A stretch of 64,000 nucleotides of DNA from Halanaerobiaceae bacterium ANBcell28 (GTDB lineage: Bacteria; Bacillota; Halanaerobiia; Halanaerobiales; DTU029): contig JBBJJH010000007.1 in the NCBI GenBank assembly GCA_037623315.1, forward strand, positions 1-64,000, read 5' to 3'. Position numbers and translations under genes: made by a program. Numbering within the stretch: the stretch's first letter is position 1; each line of letters begins with the position of its first letter. The notes under the pieces were generated by a model, which saw nothing but the letters and a program-made list of their open reading frames with translations, did no database searches and was not told the origin of the DNA. Shown here in pieces: positions 1 through 8,687 of the stretch.

Positions 1-102
1 CGTTATGATTGGTATCCTAAAGAATGATGTTTTTAAAAATGGGGAAACTCTTTTATTTATATTGAGGTGTTTTTTTGTTTTTATTATGATATAATGAAAT
101 AA

Positions 103-240
103 ATGTCAAAAACAAAAATTACTATTGACCTTACTAAGGTGAATAGACCAGCTTTTTGGCTGGCTAGTAAAGGATATACTAATCTTTTACTAAGAGAATT
201 TGAAAAGGGAGAAGAAAGAGGGAGGATTTTATTGTCATGA
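103..240 (+). CDS. small hypothetical ORF, 45 aa
   Basis: Opens at ATG 103 and ends in TGA at 238-240, overlapping the start of the ankyrin gene by 4 nt (ATGA), which suggests translational coupling. The protein is basic, starts MSKTKITIDLTKVNRPAFW and has no membrane segment that I can see. There is no clear Shine-Dalgarno sequence before the ATG. A TATAAT lies only 8 nt upstream (90-95), so a leaderless or very short-leader message is possible. I do not recognise a family. It could be a chance ORF; the stop/start overlap is the main argument for it. Confidence 0.3.
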   Translation: MSKTKITIDLTKVNRPAFWLASKGYTNLLLREFEKGEERGRILLS

Positions 241-2501
241 AAATGAAAATAACAATTTTTTTATTATTAATTATTTTTATTATTACTTTGAATATTAATA
301 TTAATGCTTATAATCAAAAATATTACTTCTTGCCAGAGGTGATAAAATCTGAGAATGAGATACTGAGTAATATAATTCAAGAAGCACATCAAGAAAAATT
401 CCTATCTAATGATTTATGGACAACTACTCGTTTAAACATAGATTCTAATATTGTAACTTTTAATGATAAATTTATAAATGCTAGCAATAAAGGAGATTTG
501 GAACTTGTAAAGCAACTGTTTGATAAAAACATAGATATAGATTATCAATGTAAAGAGAATGGAAATACAGCTTTAATTCTCGCTTCAAAAAATGGTCATA
601 TTGATGTAGTTGAATATTTACTTTCACAAGGTGCAGATATTAATAGAGTAAATAATCTTTCTTATCCAGCTATCTGGTATGCTGCTAATGAAGGTCATTT
701 TACAATTGTAGATCTTTTATTGGAATATAATGTAAATATTAATAAGACTTATGGAGGTACAACACTTTTGCAATGGAATGCATATCAAGGGAATCTAGCT
801 AATGTGAAATCTTTAATTGATAGAGGAGCAGAAATTAATATAATTACTAATACTCGCGGTGGAGCTTTAAGAGATCTTATGTCTGTGGAAATTACTTCCG
901 AAAGAAAAGAAATTCTAAGGATTTTATTTCAAAATGGGGCAGTTGTATATAATAGTTGGCTAGATATTGCAGAAGAAAATGGATATTTAGAATATATAAA
1001 AGAACTACTGAAAATTGAGGTAAATAAAGCTAATAATTATATGATATATTACGGACTAGTTTTAGATTATCCAGATGAAGAATGGATTCCTCTACCAATT
1101 AAGTTTATGATTGAAATAGATTCTGTTGAAGAAAAAGTAAATGGATCTTATAACATTTTTCATAGTAATAATGAAAAATATATTTCTGATGGTGTATTGT
1201 ATGACGATTATATTAAACTAGAAAATGAAGAAAAAATATATCTGACTTGGGATATAAATGATGAAGTTGAAGGAGATATATATCCAAAAAGATTTTTTGG
1301 ATATATAGAAAAAGAGAATCGAGAATTTAGATTTGAAGTAAAAAGAGAACGAATCATAGGAGATAGGATAGAACCAATTGAAGATGATTATATAAGTCAA
1401 AAGGAAATGATAATTTTCCCTGACTTAATTTTTACTTCCAGTATTGACCTTGGAGCTGGTAGCTGGTCACCAATTACAATTGAATATACTAATAATTTGC
1501 CAGTTTGGGAGTTGATTAATATTGGAGAGAGCATAAGAGGGAGACAACCTGGAAGTATTCGTTTTGTTCACCATCGATCTTATAATTATTATTTTACCAT
1601 GGCAAGTTTTGCTCCTGAATATTTGAGAAATTATAGAAATACTGAAAATACATTAAATTATTTAAAACGTTGGTCTGTTAAAAGTTTATATACTTATAAT
1701 TTATATAATAAATTTATTACAGAATTAAAAGAAAGTGAAAAGAATGTATATAACTATTATATTGATGTACATGGCCTCAGCAGTGAGGAAGCAAGAGATG
1801 CAACTGACAGGGTTATTTCTAGGATTATAGACAGGGCTGCTGGATCTTACCCTGGTTCTTCTACTTATCCTGAAAATTTTTCATATGATTATATCTCACC
1901 ATTATTTGAAGCTATTATTAATAATGCTGATTTGTATCTTATAGAAAAGCTCCTTAAAGAGGAAAATGATCCAGAATACAAAATCGAAGCCCTAAAAGCC
2001 GGTATGCTTTATAATAGATCAATAGAAGTAGTTGAAATGATAGCGAGAGATATTGTTTATAATGACGAAATGATCTTATCAACAAGTACAATATCATGTT
2101 CACTAGGATCATTGGAAATGTTGGAATTACTTATTGAACTGGGTATTAATATTGATCAAGAAAATGTATTTGCGAAAACTCCTTTATATTATGCGATACA
2201 ATATAGTTACTTTGATGCAGTTAAATTATTAGTAGAAAATGGAGCTAATGTAAATCATGAATATGGATATTCTGAGGAATACTTAGAATATCTATTTTGG
2301 GAAAGGGAGAGAGTAACACAAAAAAGAACACCTTTGATGCATGCAGCTCAACATTCTAATGTAGAGATGATGGAGTATTTAGTGGAAATGGGAGCAGATT
2401 TATATGCAGTTGATGAATATGGGAGTAATGTTCTTGATTATGCCAACAGGAAAGGCAAGAGTAATAATATCGAATTTTTAGAGCTTAAATTATCGGAGTA
2501 A
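237..2501 (+). CDS. secreted ankyrin-repeat protein
   Basis: 754 aa. Residues 1-24 form a signal peptide (two Lys, a long Ile/Leu core, then NAYN), so the protein is probably exported. Ankyrin repeats are visible at about 75-205 (GNTALILASKNGHIDVVEYLL and following copies) and again at about 600-750 (TPLYYAIQYSYFDAVKLLVENGANV, TPLMHAAQHSNVEMMEYLV). The roughly 400 residues between them have no ankyrin pattern and no family I recognise. Ankyrin domains usually mediate protein-protein contacts, so the partner and role are unknown. The start has GGGAGG about 11 nt upstream and overlaps a small upstream ORF. Nothing downstream appears to be in the same operon. Confidence 0.8.
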   Translation: MKMKITIFLLLIIFIITLNININAYNQKYYFLPEVIKSENEILSNIIQEAHQEKFLSNDLWTTTRLNIDSNIVTFNDKFINASNKGDLELVKQLFDKNIDIDYQCKENGNTALILASKNGHIDVVEYLLSQGADINRVNNLSYPAIWYAANEGHFTIVDLLLEYNVNINKTYGGTTLLQWNAYQGNLANVKSLIDRGAEINIITNTRGGALRDLMSVEITSERKEILRILFQNGAVVYNSWLDIAEENGYLEYIKELLKIEVNKANNYMIYYGLVLDYPDEEWIPLPIKFMIEIDSVEEKVNGSYNIFHSNNEKYISDGVLYDDYIKLENEEKIYLTWDINDEVEGDIYPKRFFGYIEKENREFRFEVKRERIIGDRIEPIEDDYISQKEMIIFPDLIFTSSIDLGAGSWSPITIEYTNNLPVWELINIGESIRGRQPGSIRFVHHRSYNYYFTMASFAPEYLRNYRNTENTLNYLKRWSVKSLYTYNLYNKFITELKESEKNVYNYYIDVHGLSSEEARDATDRVISRIIDRAAGSYPGSSTYPENFSYDYISPLFEAIINNADLYLIEKLLKEENDPEYKIEALKAGMLYNRSIEVVEMIARDIVYNDEMILSTSTISCSLGSLEMLELLIELGINIDQENVFAKTPLYYAIQYSYFDAVKLLVENGANVNHEYGYSEEYLEYLFWERERVTQKRTPLMHAAQHSNVEMMEYLVEMGADLYAVDEYGSNVLDYANRKGKSNNIEFLELKLSE

Positions 2502-2540
2502 AAAAAGAAACTATAGTAAATAATCCAGTAGGAGATTTTT

Positions 2541-2920
2541 AGATGTATCCTAGAAGAGAAATGGTTTGGAAATAATAAAACAGCCTTGCCAAAAATTTAG
2601 AAGAAGAACAGGCCTGGGCAGATGAAGCTAATCGTCAACATTCAATGAGCTAGAAAAGTTTTCTAAAAAACAAAAAAACAAATTCAAAAAGTTCTGGCAA
2701 AAATGGCAAAAAAGTGTTAGTGAAGAATCTGAAAAGTATAATTTCTTTGATAAAACAGTTTCCTCGAGCATTGAATCAATGGCTTGAAATATCGAAAATA
2801 GCTTTCAGAAATCTCTTGCAACTGCTACTAACAGTTCTTCTTCAGGTGCTGGAAGTGGAGGCGGATTTTCTTCCGGTGGAGGGGGAGGCTTTGGCGGAGG
2901 TGGTGGAGGAGCAAGATAAA
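2541..2920 (+). pseudogene. decayed gene remnant with glycine-rich C-terminus (DUF2207-like?)
   Basis: Coding-like pieces occur in different frames. One piece reads NLEEEQAWADEANRQHSMS (about 2593-2652). The last reads FDKTVSSSIESMA, then a TGA where Trp would fit, then NIENSFQKSLATATNSS and a tail of GGGFSSGGGGGFGGGGGGAR ending at 2920. A Ser/Gly tail of this form is typical of the C-terminus of DUF2207/TPM-type membrane proteins. Stops and frameshifts make this a relic. The open frame at 2714-2923 is an out-of-frame shadow of the tail. The family assignment rests only on the tail. Confidence 0.5.
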
Positions 2921-2953
2921 TAGTATTTCAGATAAACAAATTACAAATTATCC

Positions 2954-2982
2954 TTGACAGAAAGCTTAATTTATAGTAAACT
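2954..2982 (+). promoter_or_regulatory. sigma-A-type promoter for ylxM-ffh
   Basis: TTGACA (2954-2959), 17-nt spacer, TAAACT (2977-2982), about 90 nt before ylxM. An inverted repeat, TATCATCTG (2982-2990) with CAGGTGATA (3009-3017), followed by a T run (3018-3025) overlaps the -10. It may be a terminator for upstream transcription rather than an attenuator. Confidence 0.6.
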
Positions 2983-3073
2983 ATCATCTGTAAAGTAAAA
3001 ATACTTAACAGGTGATAATTTTTTTGATAAAAGAAAATAAATTATAAACGGGAACACTACAATGGGTGGTTTT

Positions 3074-3415
3074 ATGCTAGATAAAGCAATTAAAATTGGA
3101 ATATTATTTGATTTTTATGGTGAACTACTCACTGAAAAGCAACAAAATGCAATAGAATTGTATTATTTCCAAGACTTATCTTTGAGTGAAATTGCAGAAA
3201 GATTGGAAATAAGCAGGCAGGGTGTTTATGATCACTTAAATCGTGGAGAAGAAATCTTAAATGATTATGAACATAGACTTGGGCTTGTTGCTAAATATGA
3301 GCTTTTAAAAAATGAGATTGAAGAATTGAATGAATATATCAAAGGAAAATCACTTCATTATTCAATAAAAAGTGACTTAGAAAAAAGAATTAATAGAATC
3401 AAAGAACGCCTTTAA
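3074..3415 (+). CDS. ylxM: YlxM, SRP-associated helix-turn-helix protein
   Basis: 113 aa from ATG 3074, which follows GGGTGG and gives the usual YlxM N-terminus MLDKAIKIGILFDFYGELL. The upstream ATG at 3062 adds only four residues and is less well placed. A sigma-70 region-4-like helix-turn-helix is seen (LTEKQQNAIELYYFQDLSLSEIAERLEISRQGVYDHLNR). YlxM is almost always encoded next to ffh and modulates the SRP GTPase. Here it precedes ffh by 13 nt, so the two are co-transcribed. The C-terminal third is a predicted coiled coil rich in Lys/Glu. Confidence 0.9.
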   Translation: MLDKAIKIGILFDFYGELLTEKQQNAIELYYFQDLSLSEIAERLEISRQGVYDHLNRGEEILNDYEHRLGLVAKYELLKNEIEELNEYIKGKSLHYSIKSDLEKRINRIKERL

Positions 3416-3428
3416 GGGGGAGTTTTAG

Positions 3429-4772
3429 ATGATATTTGAAGGTTTAGCAGAAAAGCTACAAGATACCTTTAAGAAATTAAAGGGTAAAGGAAAATTGAAT
3501 GAAAAAGATGTCAAAACAATTTTAAGAGAAGTAAAAATGGCATTATTAGAAGCTGACGTTAATTTTAAGGTTGTTAAAAAATTTACTAAAAAAATTCAAG
3601 AACGTGCTGTTGGACATGAAGTTATGGAAAGTTTAACACCTGGACAACAAGTTATAAAAATTGTTAATGAAGAATTGACTGAATTAATGGGTGGTCAAAA
3701 AAGTGAGTTGCTAATTTCAAATAAGCCTCCGACAGTCATTATGATGGTTGGTCTTCAGGGTGCAGGTAAGACAACCCATACAGGAAAATTAGCCAGGATG
3801 TTAAAACAAAAGGGTAAGAGTCCTTTAATGGTAGCTGCGGATATTTATCGTCCTGCTGCTATTAAGCAATTGCAAGTTTTAGGCGAAAGACTTGATGTAC
3901 CTGTTTTTTCTATGGGTGATCAAAAAAATCCTGTAGATATCGTAAAAGCAGGATTAAGTCATGCCGAATCACAGAACAACGATATAGTACTTGTAGATAC
4001 TGCTGGTCGTCTTCATATCGATGAAGCAATGATGGATGAATTAAAGGCAATTAAGAAAAATATAAAACCAAATGAAATTTTACTTGTAGTAGATGCCATG
4101 ACTGGGCAGGATGCTGTTAATGTAGCAGAAAATTTTGATAAGGCTCTTGGTATTGATGGCGTAATCCTTACAAAACTTGATGGAGATGCTCGTGGTGGTG
4201 CAGCTCTTTCAATTAAAGCTGTTACTGGTAAACCTATAAAATTCGTTGGTATGGGTGAAAAACTTGATGCTTTAGAAGAATTCCACCCAGATAGGATGTC
4301 TTCCCGTATTTTAGGCATGGGAGATGTTTTAAGTCTTATTGAAAAAGCGGAAGCAAATCTAGATGAGAAGAAAGCTAGAGAACTAGAAGAAAAACTAAGA
4401 AAAAATGAATTTACTTTTGATGATTTTTTAGAGCAAATGCAACAGGTTCGCAATATGGGACCTTTAGATCAAATCATGGGTATGATTCCAGGTATGGCTG
4501 GTGCAAGTCAACTAAAGAATTTTCAAGTTGATGAAAAACAATTAGATCATATACAGGCGATTATTAGTTCTATGACAGCTGAAGAAAGAAGAAAACCAGA
4601 ACTTATTAACGGAAGTCGTCGTAGAAGGATTTCTAAAGGAAGTGGAACTAGTATTCAGGAAGTAAATCGTCTCTTAAAACAATTTAAACAAACAAAGAAA
4701 ATGATGAAACAATTCAGTGATATGTCAAGAGGAAAAGGTAAGTTAAAAGGGAAGTTACCTTTCTTTGGATAG
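3429..4772 (+). CDS. ffh: signal recognition particle protein Ffh
   Basis: 447 aa, the normal family length. It binds SRP RNA and signal sequences of nascent chains and delivers ribosomes to FtsY at the membrane. The N domain (1-85) is followed by the G domain with G1 GLQGAGKTT (108-116), DTAGR (190-194) and TKLDGDARGG (248-257). A Met-rich M domain (about 325-440) has the RNA-binding segment NGSRRRRISKGSGTSIQEV. The start has AAGGGGGAG upstream. It sits in the standard Firmicute order with ylxM before and rpsP after. Confidence 0.97.
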   Translation: MIFEGLAEKLQDTFKKLKGKGKLNEKDVKTILREVKMALLEADVNFKVVKKFTKKIQERAVGHEVMESLTPGQQVIKIVNEELTELMGGQKSELLISNKPPTVIMMVGLQGAGKTTHTGKLARMLKQKGKSPLMVAADIYRPAAIKQLQVLGERLDVPVFSMGDQKNPVDIVKAGLSHAESQNNDIVLVDTAGRLHIDEAMMDELKAIKKNIKPNEILLVVDAMTGQDAVNVAENFDKALGIDGVILTKLDGDARGGAALSIKAVTGKPIKFVGMGEKLDALEEFHPDRMSSRILGMGDVLSLIEKAEANLDEKKARELEEKLRKNEFTFDDFLEQMQQVRNMGPLDQIMGMIPGMAGASQLKNFQVDEKQLDHIQAIISSMTAEERRKPELINGSRRRRISKGSGTSIQEVNRLLKQFKQTKKMMKQFSDMSRGKGKLKGKLPFFG

Positions 4773-4786
4773 ATATAAATTTAACA

Positions 4787-4815
4787 TTGTCATTAAAAAC
4801 TTGTAATGATATAGT
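4787..4815 (+). promoter_or_regulatory. promoter for the rpsP operon
   Basis: TTGTCA (4787-4792), 17-nt spacer, TATAGT (4810-4815), located in the 78-nt gap between ffh and rpsP. It would give rpsP-khpA-rimM-trmD an internal promoter. Confidence 0.55.
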
Positions 4816-4850
4816 ATTTTTTAATGTAGATTTGAAAGGGGGTGGAAGTT

Positions 4851-5114
4851 ATGTCAGTTAAAATTCGTATGAAAAGAATGGGAAGTAAAAGAAATGCTTT
4901 TTATCGTTTGGTTGTTGCTGATTCAAGGAAACCTAGAGATGGTCGTTTTATTGAAGAGGTAGGATATTATAACCCTACTACTGAGCCTGCTACAGTTAAA
5001 ATAAATGAAGAAAAAGCATTAAAATGGTTAAAGGATGGTGCTTTACCTTCTGATACTGTTAAGAGTTTACTTAAAAAAGAAGGTATTATGGCTAAATTCT
5101 ATGAGCAGAAATAA
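4851..5114 (+). CDS. rpsP: 30S ribosomal protein S16
   Basis: 87 aa beginning [22 protein letters not shown] at ATG 4851, preceded by AAAGGGGGTGG. An upstream GTG at 4842 lies inside that ribosome-binding site and is not used. The S16 family core is complete ([22 protein letters not shown]). It binds 16S rRNA during early 30S assembly. It is the first gene of the rpsP-khpA-rimM-trmD run, with 15 nt to khpA. Confidence 0.97.
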   Translation: MSVKIRMKRMGSKRNAFYRLVVADSRKPRDGRFIEEVGYYNPTTEPATVKINEEKALKWLKDGALPSDTVKSLLKKEGIMAKFYEQK

Positions 5115-5129
5115 AGGGGGATTTCTCCA

Positions 5130-5366
5130 ATGAAAGGATTAGTTGAAACAATTGCTAAGTCAATAGTTGATCATCCTGATCAGGTTTTCGTAAATGAAGT
5201 TGAAGGTGAAAAATCTATTATTCTTGAAGTAACTGTTGCTGATAATGATATGGGTAAAATAATTGGTAAACAGGGTAGAATAGCAAGGGCGATTAGAACT
5301 GTTGTAAAAGCAGCTGCAACTAAAGAAGGAAAAAAGGTTATTGTAGATATTCAAGAAAATGATTAA
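5130..5366 (+). CDS. khpA: KhpA, KH-domain RNA-binding protein
   Basis: 78 aa with a single type-II KH fold. The GxxG RNA-binding loop is GKQG in [16 protein letters not shown]. KhpA is a small RNA-binding protein that partners with KhpB/Jag in many Firmicutes and affects cell-size control and mRNA stability. It sits between rpsP and rimM as in other Firmicutes. The start is preceded by AAGGGGGA. Confidence 0.93.
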   Translation: MKGLVETIAKSIVDHPDQVFVNEVEGEKSIILEVTVADNDMGKIIGKQGRIARAIRTVVKAAATKEGKKVIVDIQEND

Positions 5367-5390
5367 ATAAATTGTTTTGAGGTATAAAAT

Positions 5391-5903
5391 ATGAATGAGA
5401 AATTTATTGATATTGGTAAGATTACTAAAAATCAGGGAAATAAAGGTGAATTGAGAGTTCTACCTTTAACAGATTTTCCTGAAAGATATGAAAACCTAGA
5501 AGAAGTTTATCTTTCTAAAGACGATCTATTTTTTAAAAAACAAATTGAATCTATACGCTACCATAAGAACTTTGTTATAGTTAAATTCCATGATGTTAAT
5601 AATATAGGTCAAGCTCTAGAATATAGGGATTTTATAATTCAGATTCCAGAAACAGAACTTCTTCCTCTAGAAGAGGATGAACTCTATATTGATGATATTA
5701 TTGGCTATAGATTCTATACAGAAGATGGGGAGTTTTTAGGTGAACTCCGTGATGTTCTTAGTACAGGTGGGACAGATGTTTTTATGGTAAGTGGTGAAAG
5801 TAAAGATTATATGATACCTGCAGCTAGAGAAATAATAATTGAAGTAGATAATGATGAAGAAAAAATGCTAATAAAAGTAATTCCAGGTTTACTAGATTTA
5901 TAA
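5391..5903 (+). CDS. rimM: 16S rRNA maturation factor RimM
   Basis: 170 aa. The N-terminal RimM beta-barrel ([26 protein letters not shown]) is followed by a PRC-barrel ([24 protein letters not shown]...). RimM helps process and assemble the 30S head near S19. The position between khpA and trmD is standard. Confidence 0.94.
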   Translation: MNEKFIDIGKITKNQGNKGELRVLPLTDFPERYENLEEVYLSKDDLFFKKQIESIRYHKNFVIVKFHDVNNIGQALEYRDFIIQIPETELLPLEEDELYIDDIIGYRFYTEDGEFLGELRDVLSTGGTDVFMVSGESKDYMIPAAREIIIEVDNDEEKMLIKVIPGLLDL

Positions 5904-5925
5904 TAAATTACTTGAGGTGCCAATG

Positions 5926-6669
5926 ATGTTTTTTGATATATTAACTTTATTTCCTGATATGTTCATGGGTCCTTTTACTGAAAGCATGATAGCTAGAGCA
6001 CAGGAAAGGGATATTATAGATATAAATTTGATTAATATCAGAGATTACAGTAATGATAAGCATAAAACTACAGATGATACTCCTTATGGTGGTGGAGCAG
6101 GAATGGTGATGAAAGTCGAACCAATCTTTCGCGCTTATGAAGATCTTAGTAAGAATCATAATAAGGCTCCTGTGATATTGCTTAGTCCTCAAGGAAGGCA
6201 ACTCAATCAAGATATTGTAAGAGAATTGAGCCAGCATGATGGTTTAATCCTTTTATGTGGTCATTATGAAGGTATTGATGAAAGAGTTAGAGATGAAATC
6301 GTAGATGATGAAATCTCTATAGGAGATTATGTTCTCACCGGTGGTGAAACTGCAGCGATAGTATTAGTTGATGCTATTGCCAGGATGCTACCTGGATTTT
6401 TAGGAGATGAACAATCAAAGATTGAAGACTCTTTTTATAATGGTTTACTTGATTATCCACATTATACAAGACCAAGAACATATAGAAATAAATCTGTACC
6501 TGATGTTTTATTAAGTGGGAATCATGCAGCTATAGATCGCTGGAGACGGAAAGAAGCTCTTAAAAGAACTTTGTTACGCCGGCCAGATTTGATTGAAGAA
6601 AAGGATTTTGATAAAAAAGACATAGAACTATTAGATGAAATTAAGCTCGAATTAGAAGGTGAAAATTAA
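5926..6669 (+). CDS. trmD: tRNA (guanine-37-N1)-methyltransferase TrmD
   Basis: 247 aa from ATG 5926 ([13 protein letters not shown]), placed 6 nt after GAGGTG. The earlier GTG at 5917 is part of that ribosome-binding site. It transfers methyl from SAM to N1 of G37 in tRNAs, preventing frameshifting. The SPOUT knot motifs [13 protein letters not shown] and [10 protein letters not shown] are present. Its stop overlaps the next start by one base (TAATG). Confidence 0.96.
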   Translation: MFFDILTLFPDMFMGPFTESMIARAQERDIIDINLINIRDYSNDKHKTTDDTPYGGGAGMVMKVEPIFRAYEDLSKNHNKAPVILLSPQGRQLNQDIVRELSQHDGLILLCGHYEGIDERVRDEIVDDEISIGDYVLTGGETAAIVLVDAIARMLPGFLGDEQSKIEDSFYNGLLDYPHYTRPRTYRNKSVPDVLLSGNHAAIDRWRRKEALKRTLLRRPDLIEEKDFDKKDIELLDEIKLELEGEN

Positions 6670-7250
6670 TGGGTAGATTAGATGCAGATGTATTTGTTGG
6701 CTTATTACATTATCCAATTCAGAATAAGAAAGGTGATGTAATTACAACAACTATAACAAATCTTGATCTTCATGATATATCAAGGGCCTGTAAAAGTTAT
6801 GATATAAATAAATATTTTGTGATTAATCCAATTGAATCTCAAAAGTCACTAGCACAAAGAATGAAAGAATATTGGACTAGTGAATATGGAGCCAAATATA
6901 ATCCAAACCGAAATGAAGCCTTTTCGGTACTTGAAATATGCAATGATCTTGAGGAATCAGTTAAGACAATTAAAGATATTACAGGTAAAGAGCCAGTTTT
7001 GATAGCTACTGATGCTCGTCCTTATCCTAATACCATCTCTTATAAAAAATTAAGAAAACTTATCATAGAAAATGAAAGACCTATCTACCTGATATTTGGA
7101 ACTGGTTGGGGAATTATAGAAGAAGAAATGCGTTCTTATGATTATATTCTTGAGCCTATCTGGGGTCGGGGGGATTTTAATCATCTTTCTGTAAGAAGTG
7201 CTGCCTCTATTATAATGGATAGATTGCTTTCGGAAGAGTGGTGGGTATAA
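6669..7250 (+). CDS. SPOUT-fold RNA methyltransferase (PF09936-like)
   Basis: 193 aa, matching a family of SAM-dependent RNA methyltransferases found after trmD in Thermotogae and some Firmicutes. Seen: DADVFVGLLHYPIQNKKGDVITTTITNLDLHDISRAC at the N-terminus and a knot-like C-terminus (YLIFGTGWGIIEEE, GRGDFNHLSVRSAASIIMDRLL). The target RNA is not known from sequence. It starts inside the trmD stop codon (TAATG), so the two are translationally coupled. Confidence 0.85.
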   Translation: MGRLDADVFVGLLHYPIQNKKGDVITTTITNLDLHDISRACKSYDINKYFVINPIESQKSLAQRMKEYWTSEYGAKYNPNRNEAFSVLEICNDLEESVKTIKDITGKEPVLIATDARPYPNTISYKKLRKLIIENERPIYLIFGTGWGIIEEEMRSYDYILEPIWGRGDFNHLSVRSAASIIMDRLLSEEWWV

Positions 7251-7255
7251 TTTAA

Positions 7256-7284
7256 TTGTCATAAAAATTACAATATGTTATAAT
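7256..7284 (+). promoter_or_regulatory. strong promoter for rplS
   Basis: TTGTCA (7256-7261), 17-nt spacer, TATAAT (7279-7284) with an extended TG at 7276-7277. The predicted untranslated leader is about 120 nt, AT-rich. I see no defined protein-binding structure in it. Confidence 0.7.
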
Positions 7285-7413
7285 AAATTGTTATTATAAA
7301 TAGCTACTAAACTATTATTGTAATTTAGCATAAATTATTAAATTGAATGCTTAAAAAAGTTTATAAAATTTAAATCTGTTATCCAATTTGATTATGGAAG
7401 GAGGTTCTTAGAT

Positions 7414-7761
7414 ATGAGCAATATTATTAAAGATATTGAAAATAGTCAACTTAGAGATGATATACCTGAATTTAATGCAGGTGATACATTAAAACTTATG
7501 ATTAAAGTTGTTGAAGGTGGTAAAGAACGCTTACAACCTTATGAAGGCGTTGTTATAAAACGTCAGGGTGGTGGCGCTAGAGAGACATTTACTATTAGAA
7601 AAATTTCTCATGGTGTTGGTGTAGAAAAAACTTTCCCTGTACATTCTCCAAAACTTGCAGAAATTAACGTCTTACGTCGTGGTGATGTAAGAAGAGCTAA
7701 GCTTTACTATTTACGTGAAAGAAAAGGTAAAGCTGCTAGAATTAAAGAAAAAAGAGATTAA
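7414..7761 (+). CDS. rplS: 50S ribosomal protein L19
   Basis: 115 aa, full-length L19 ([39 protein letters not shown]-terminal [26 protein letters not shown]). It lies at the interface of the two ribosomal subunits. GGAAGGAGG precedes the ATG. It has its own promoter and ends in a terminator, so it is probably largely monocistronic. Confidence 0.97.
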   Translation: MSNIIKDIENSQLRDDIPEFNAGDTLKLMIKVVEGGKERLQPYEGVVIKRQGGGARETFTIRKISHGVGVEKTFPVHSPKLAEINVLRRGDVRRAKLYYLRERKGKAARIKEKRD

Positions 7762-7766
7762 TTATT

Positions 7767-7799
7767 AAGGGTGGAAGGTTTTCCTGACACCCTTTTTTT
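7767..7799 (+). terminator. rho-independent terminator after rplS
   Basis: Stem AAGGGTG (7767-7773) with CACCCTT (7788-7794), extra AGG/CCT pairing within the loop, then a run of T to 7799. Confidence 0.85.
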
Positions 7800-7838
7800 A
7801 AACTACTTTTAAAGATAATATATCAAGGAGTGTTGTTT

Positions 7839-8687
7839 ATGATTCAATGGTATCCAGGCCATATGGCAAAAGCTAAAAGAATCCTGGAAAAAGATTTGAA
7901 ATTAGTAGACTTAGTAGTAGAAGTACTTGATGCTAGAATACCATTGAGTAGTCGTAATCCGGATTTAGATGATCTTTTAGAAGATAAACTAAGGATAATA
8001 GCTATAAATAAAATTGACCTTGCTAATCCTCTAATTACAAAAGAATGGAAAAATCATTTTAAAAAAGACTTTAATGTTGTAGAGATTAATTCTTTGACCG
8101 GTAAAGGAATAAAAGAATTATTAAATTATATAAAAGATGAATGTACCAAAATAAATAAAGCTATTTTAAAAAAGGGAAGAAATAAAAGAGATATTAGAAT
8201 TATGATAATTGGTGTGCCCAATGTGGGTAAATCTGCTTTGATAAATGCTTTAGCAGGTTCTAATATAACCAAAACCGCTAATAGACCTGGTGTAACTAGG
8301 GGACGGCAATGGATTACTATTGCAAAAGATATTGAACTACTTGATACACCTGGTATTCTCTGGCCAAAGTTTGATGATGAAGATGTAGGATACAAATTAG
8401 CTATAACTGGAGCAATTAGAGATCAAGTATTTGATCAAGAATTAGTTGCATATAAATTAATTGAATATATTATAAATATAGATCAAGAAATTCTTGAAAA
8501 TAAATTTGAAATTCTAATTAACACTGATGAGCCCTATGATATCCTTCCATTAATAGGAAGGAAAGCAGGATGCTTAATGTCTGGTGGTAAAGTAGATCGT
8601 CTTCGTACTTCCAAAAAATTAATTTCTACTTTCCGTGATGGTAAGTTGGGAAAAATTAGCTTAGAAAAAGTAGGAGATGAAAAGTAA
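7839..8687 (+). CDS. rbgA: ribosome biogenesis GTPase RbgA (YlqF)
   Basis: 282 aa from ATG 7839, 8 nt after AAGGAG. The GTG at 7830 overlaps that site and is rejected. It is a circularly permuted GTPase: G4 NKIDL comes first, then G1 GVPNVGKS and G3 DTPG. The N-terminus IQWYPGHMAKAKR is diagnostic. It is needed for late assembly of the 50S subunit. Its stop TAA overlaps the rnhB start by one base. Confidence 0.94.
   Translation: MIQWYPGHMAKAKRILEKDLKLVDLVVEVLDARIPLSSRNPDLDDLLEDKLRIIAINKIDLANPLITKEWKNHFKKDFNVVEINSLTGKGIKELLNYIKDECTKINKAILKKGRNKRDIRIMIIGVPNVGKSALINALAGSNITKTANRPGVTRGRQWITIAKDIELLDTPGILWPKFDDEDVGYKLAITGAIRDQVFDQELVAYKLIEYIINIDQEILENKFEILINTDEPYDILPLIGRKAGCLMSGGKVDRLRTSKKLISTFRDGKLGKISLEKVGDEK

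Noticed and set aside
2714-2923. 69-aa open frame
   Set aside because: It is an out-of-frame reading of the glycine-rich relic; the frame giving the Ser/Gly tail is the former coding frame.
2982-3025. Attenuator in the ylxM-ffh leader
   Set aside because: The stem begins inside the -10 element of the promoter, so the RNA from that promoter would not contain the full stem. More likely a terminator for incoming transcription.
4013-4453. 146-aa open frame antisense to ffh
   Set aside because: Ser/Phe-rich shadow of a highly conserved gene; no ribosome-binding site and no family.
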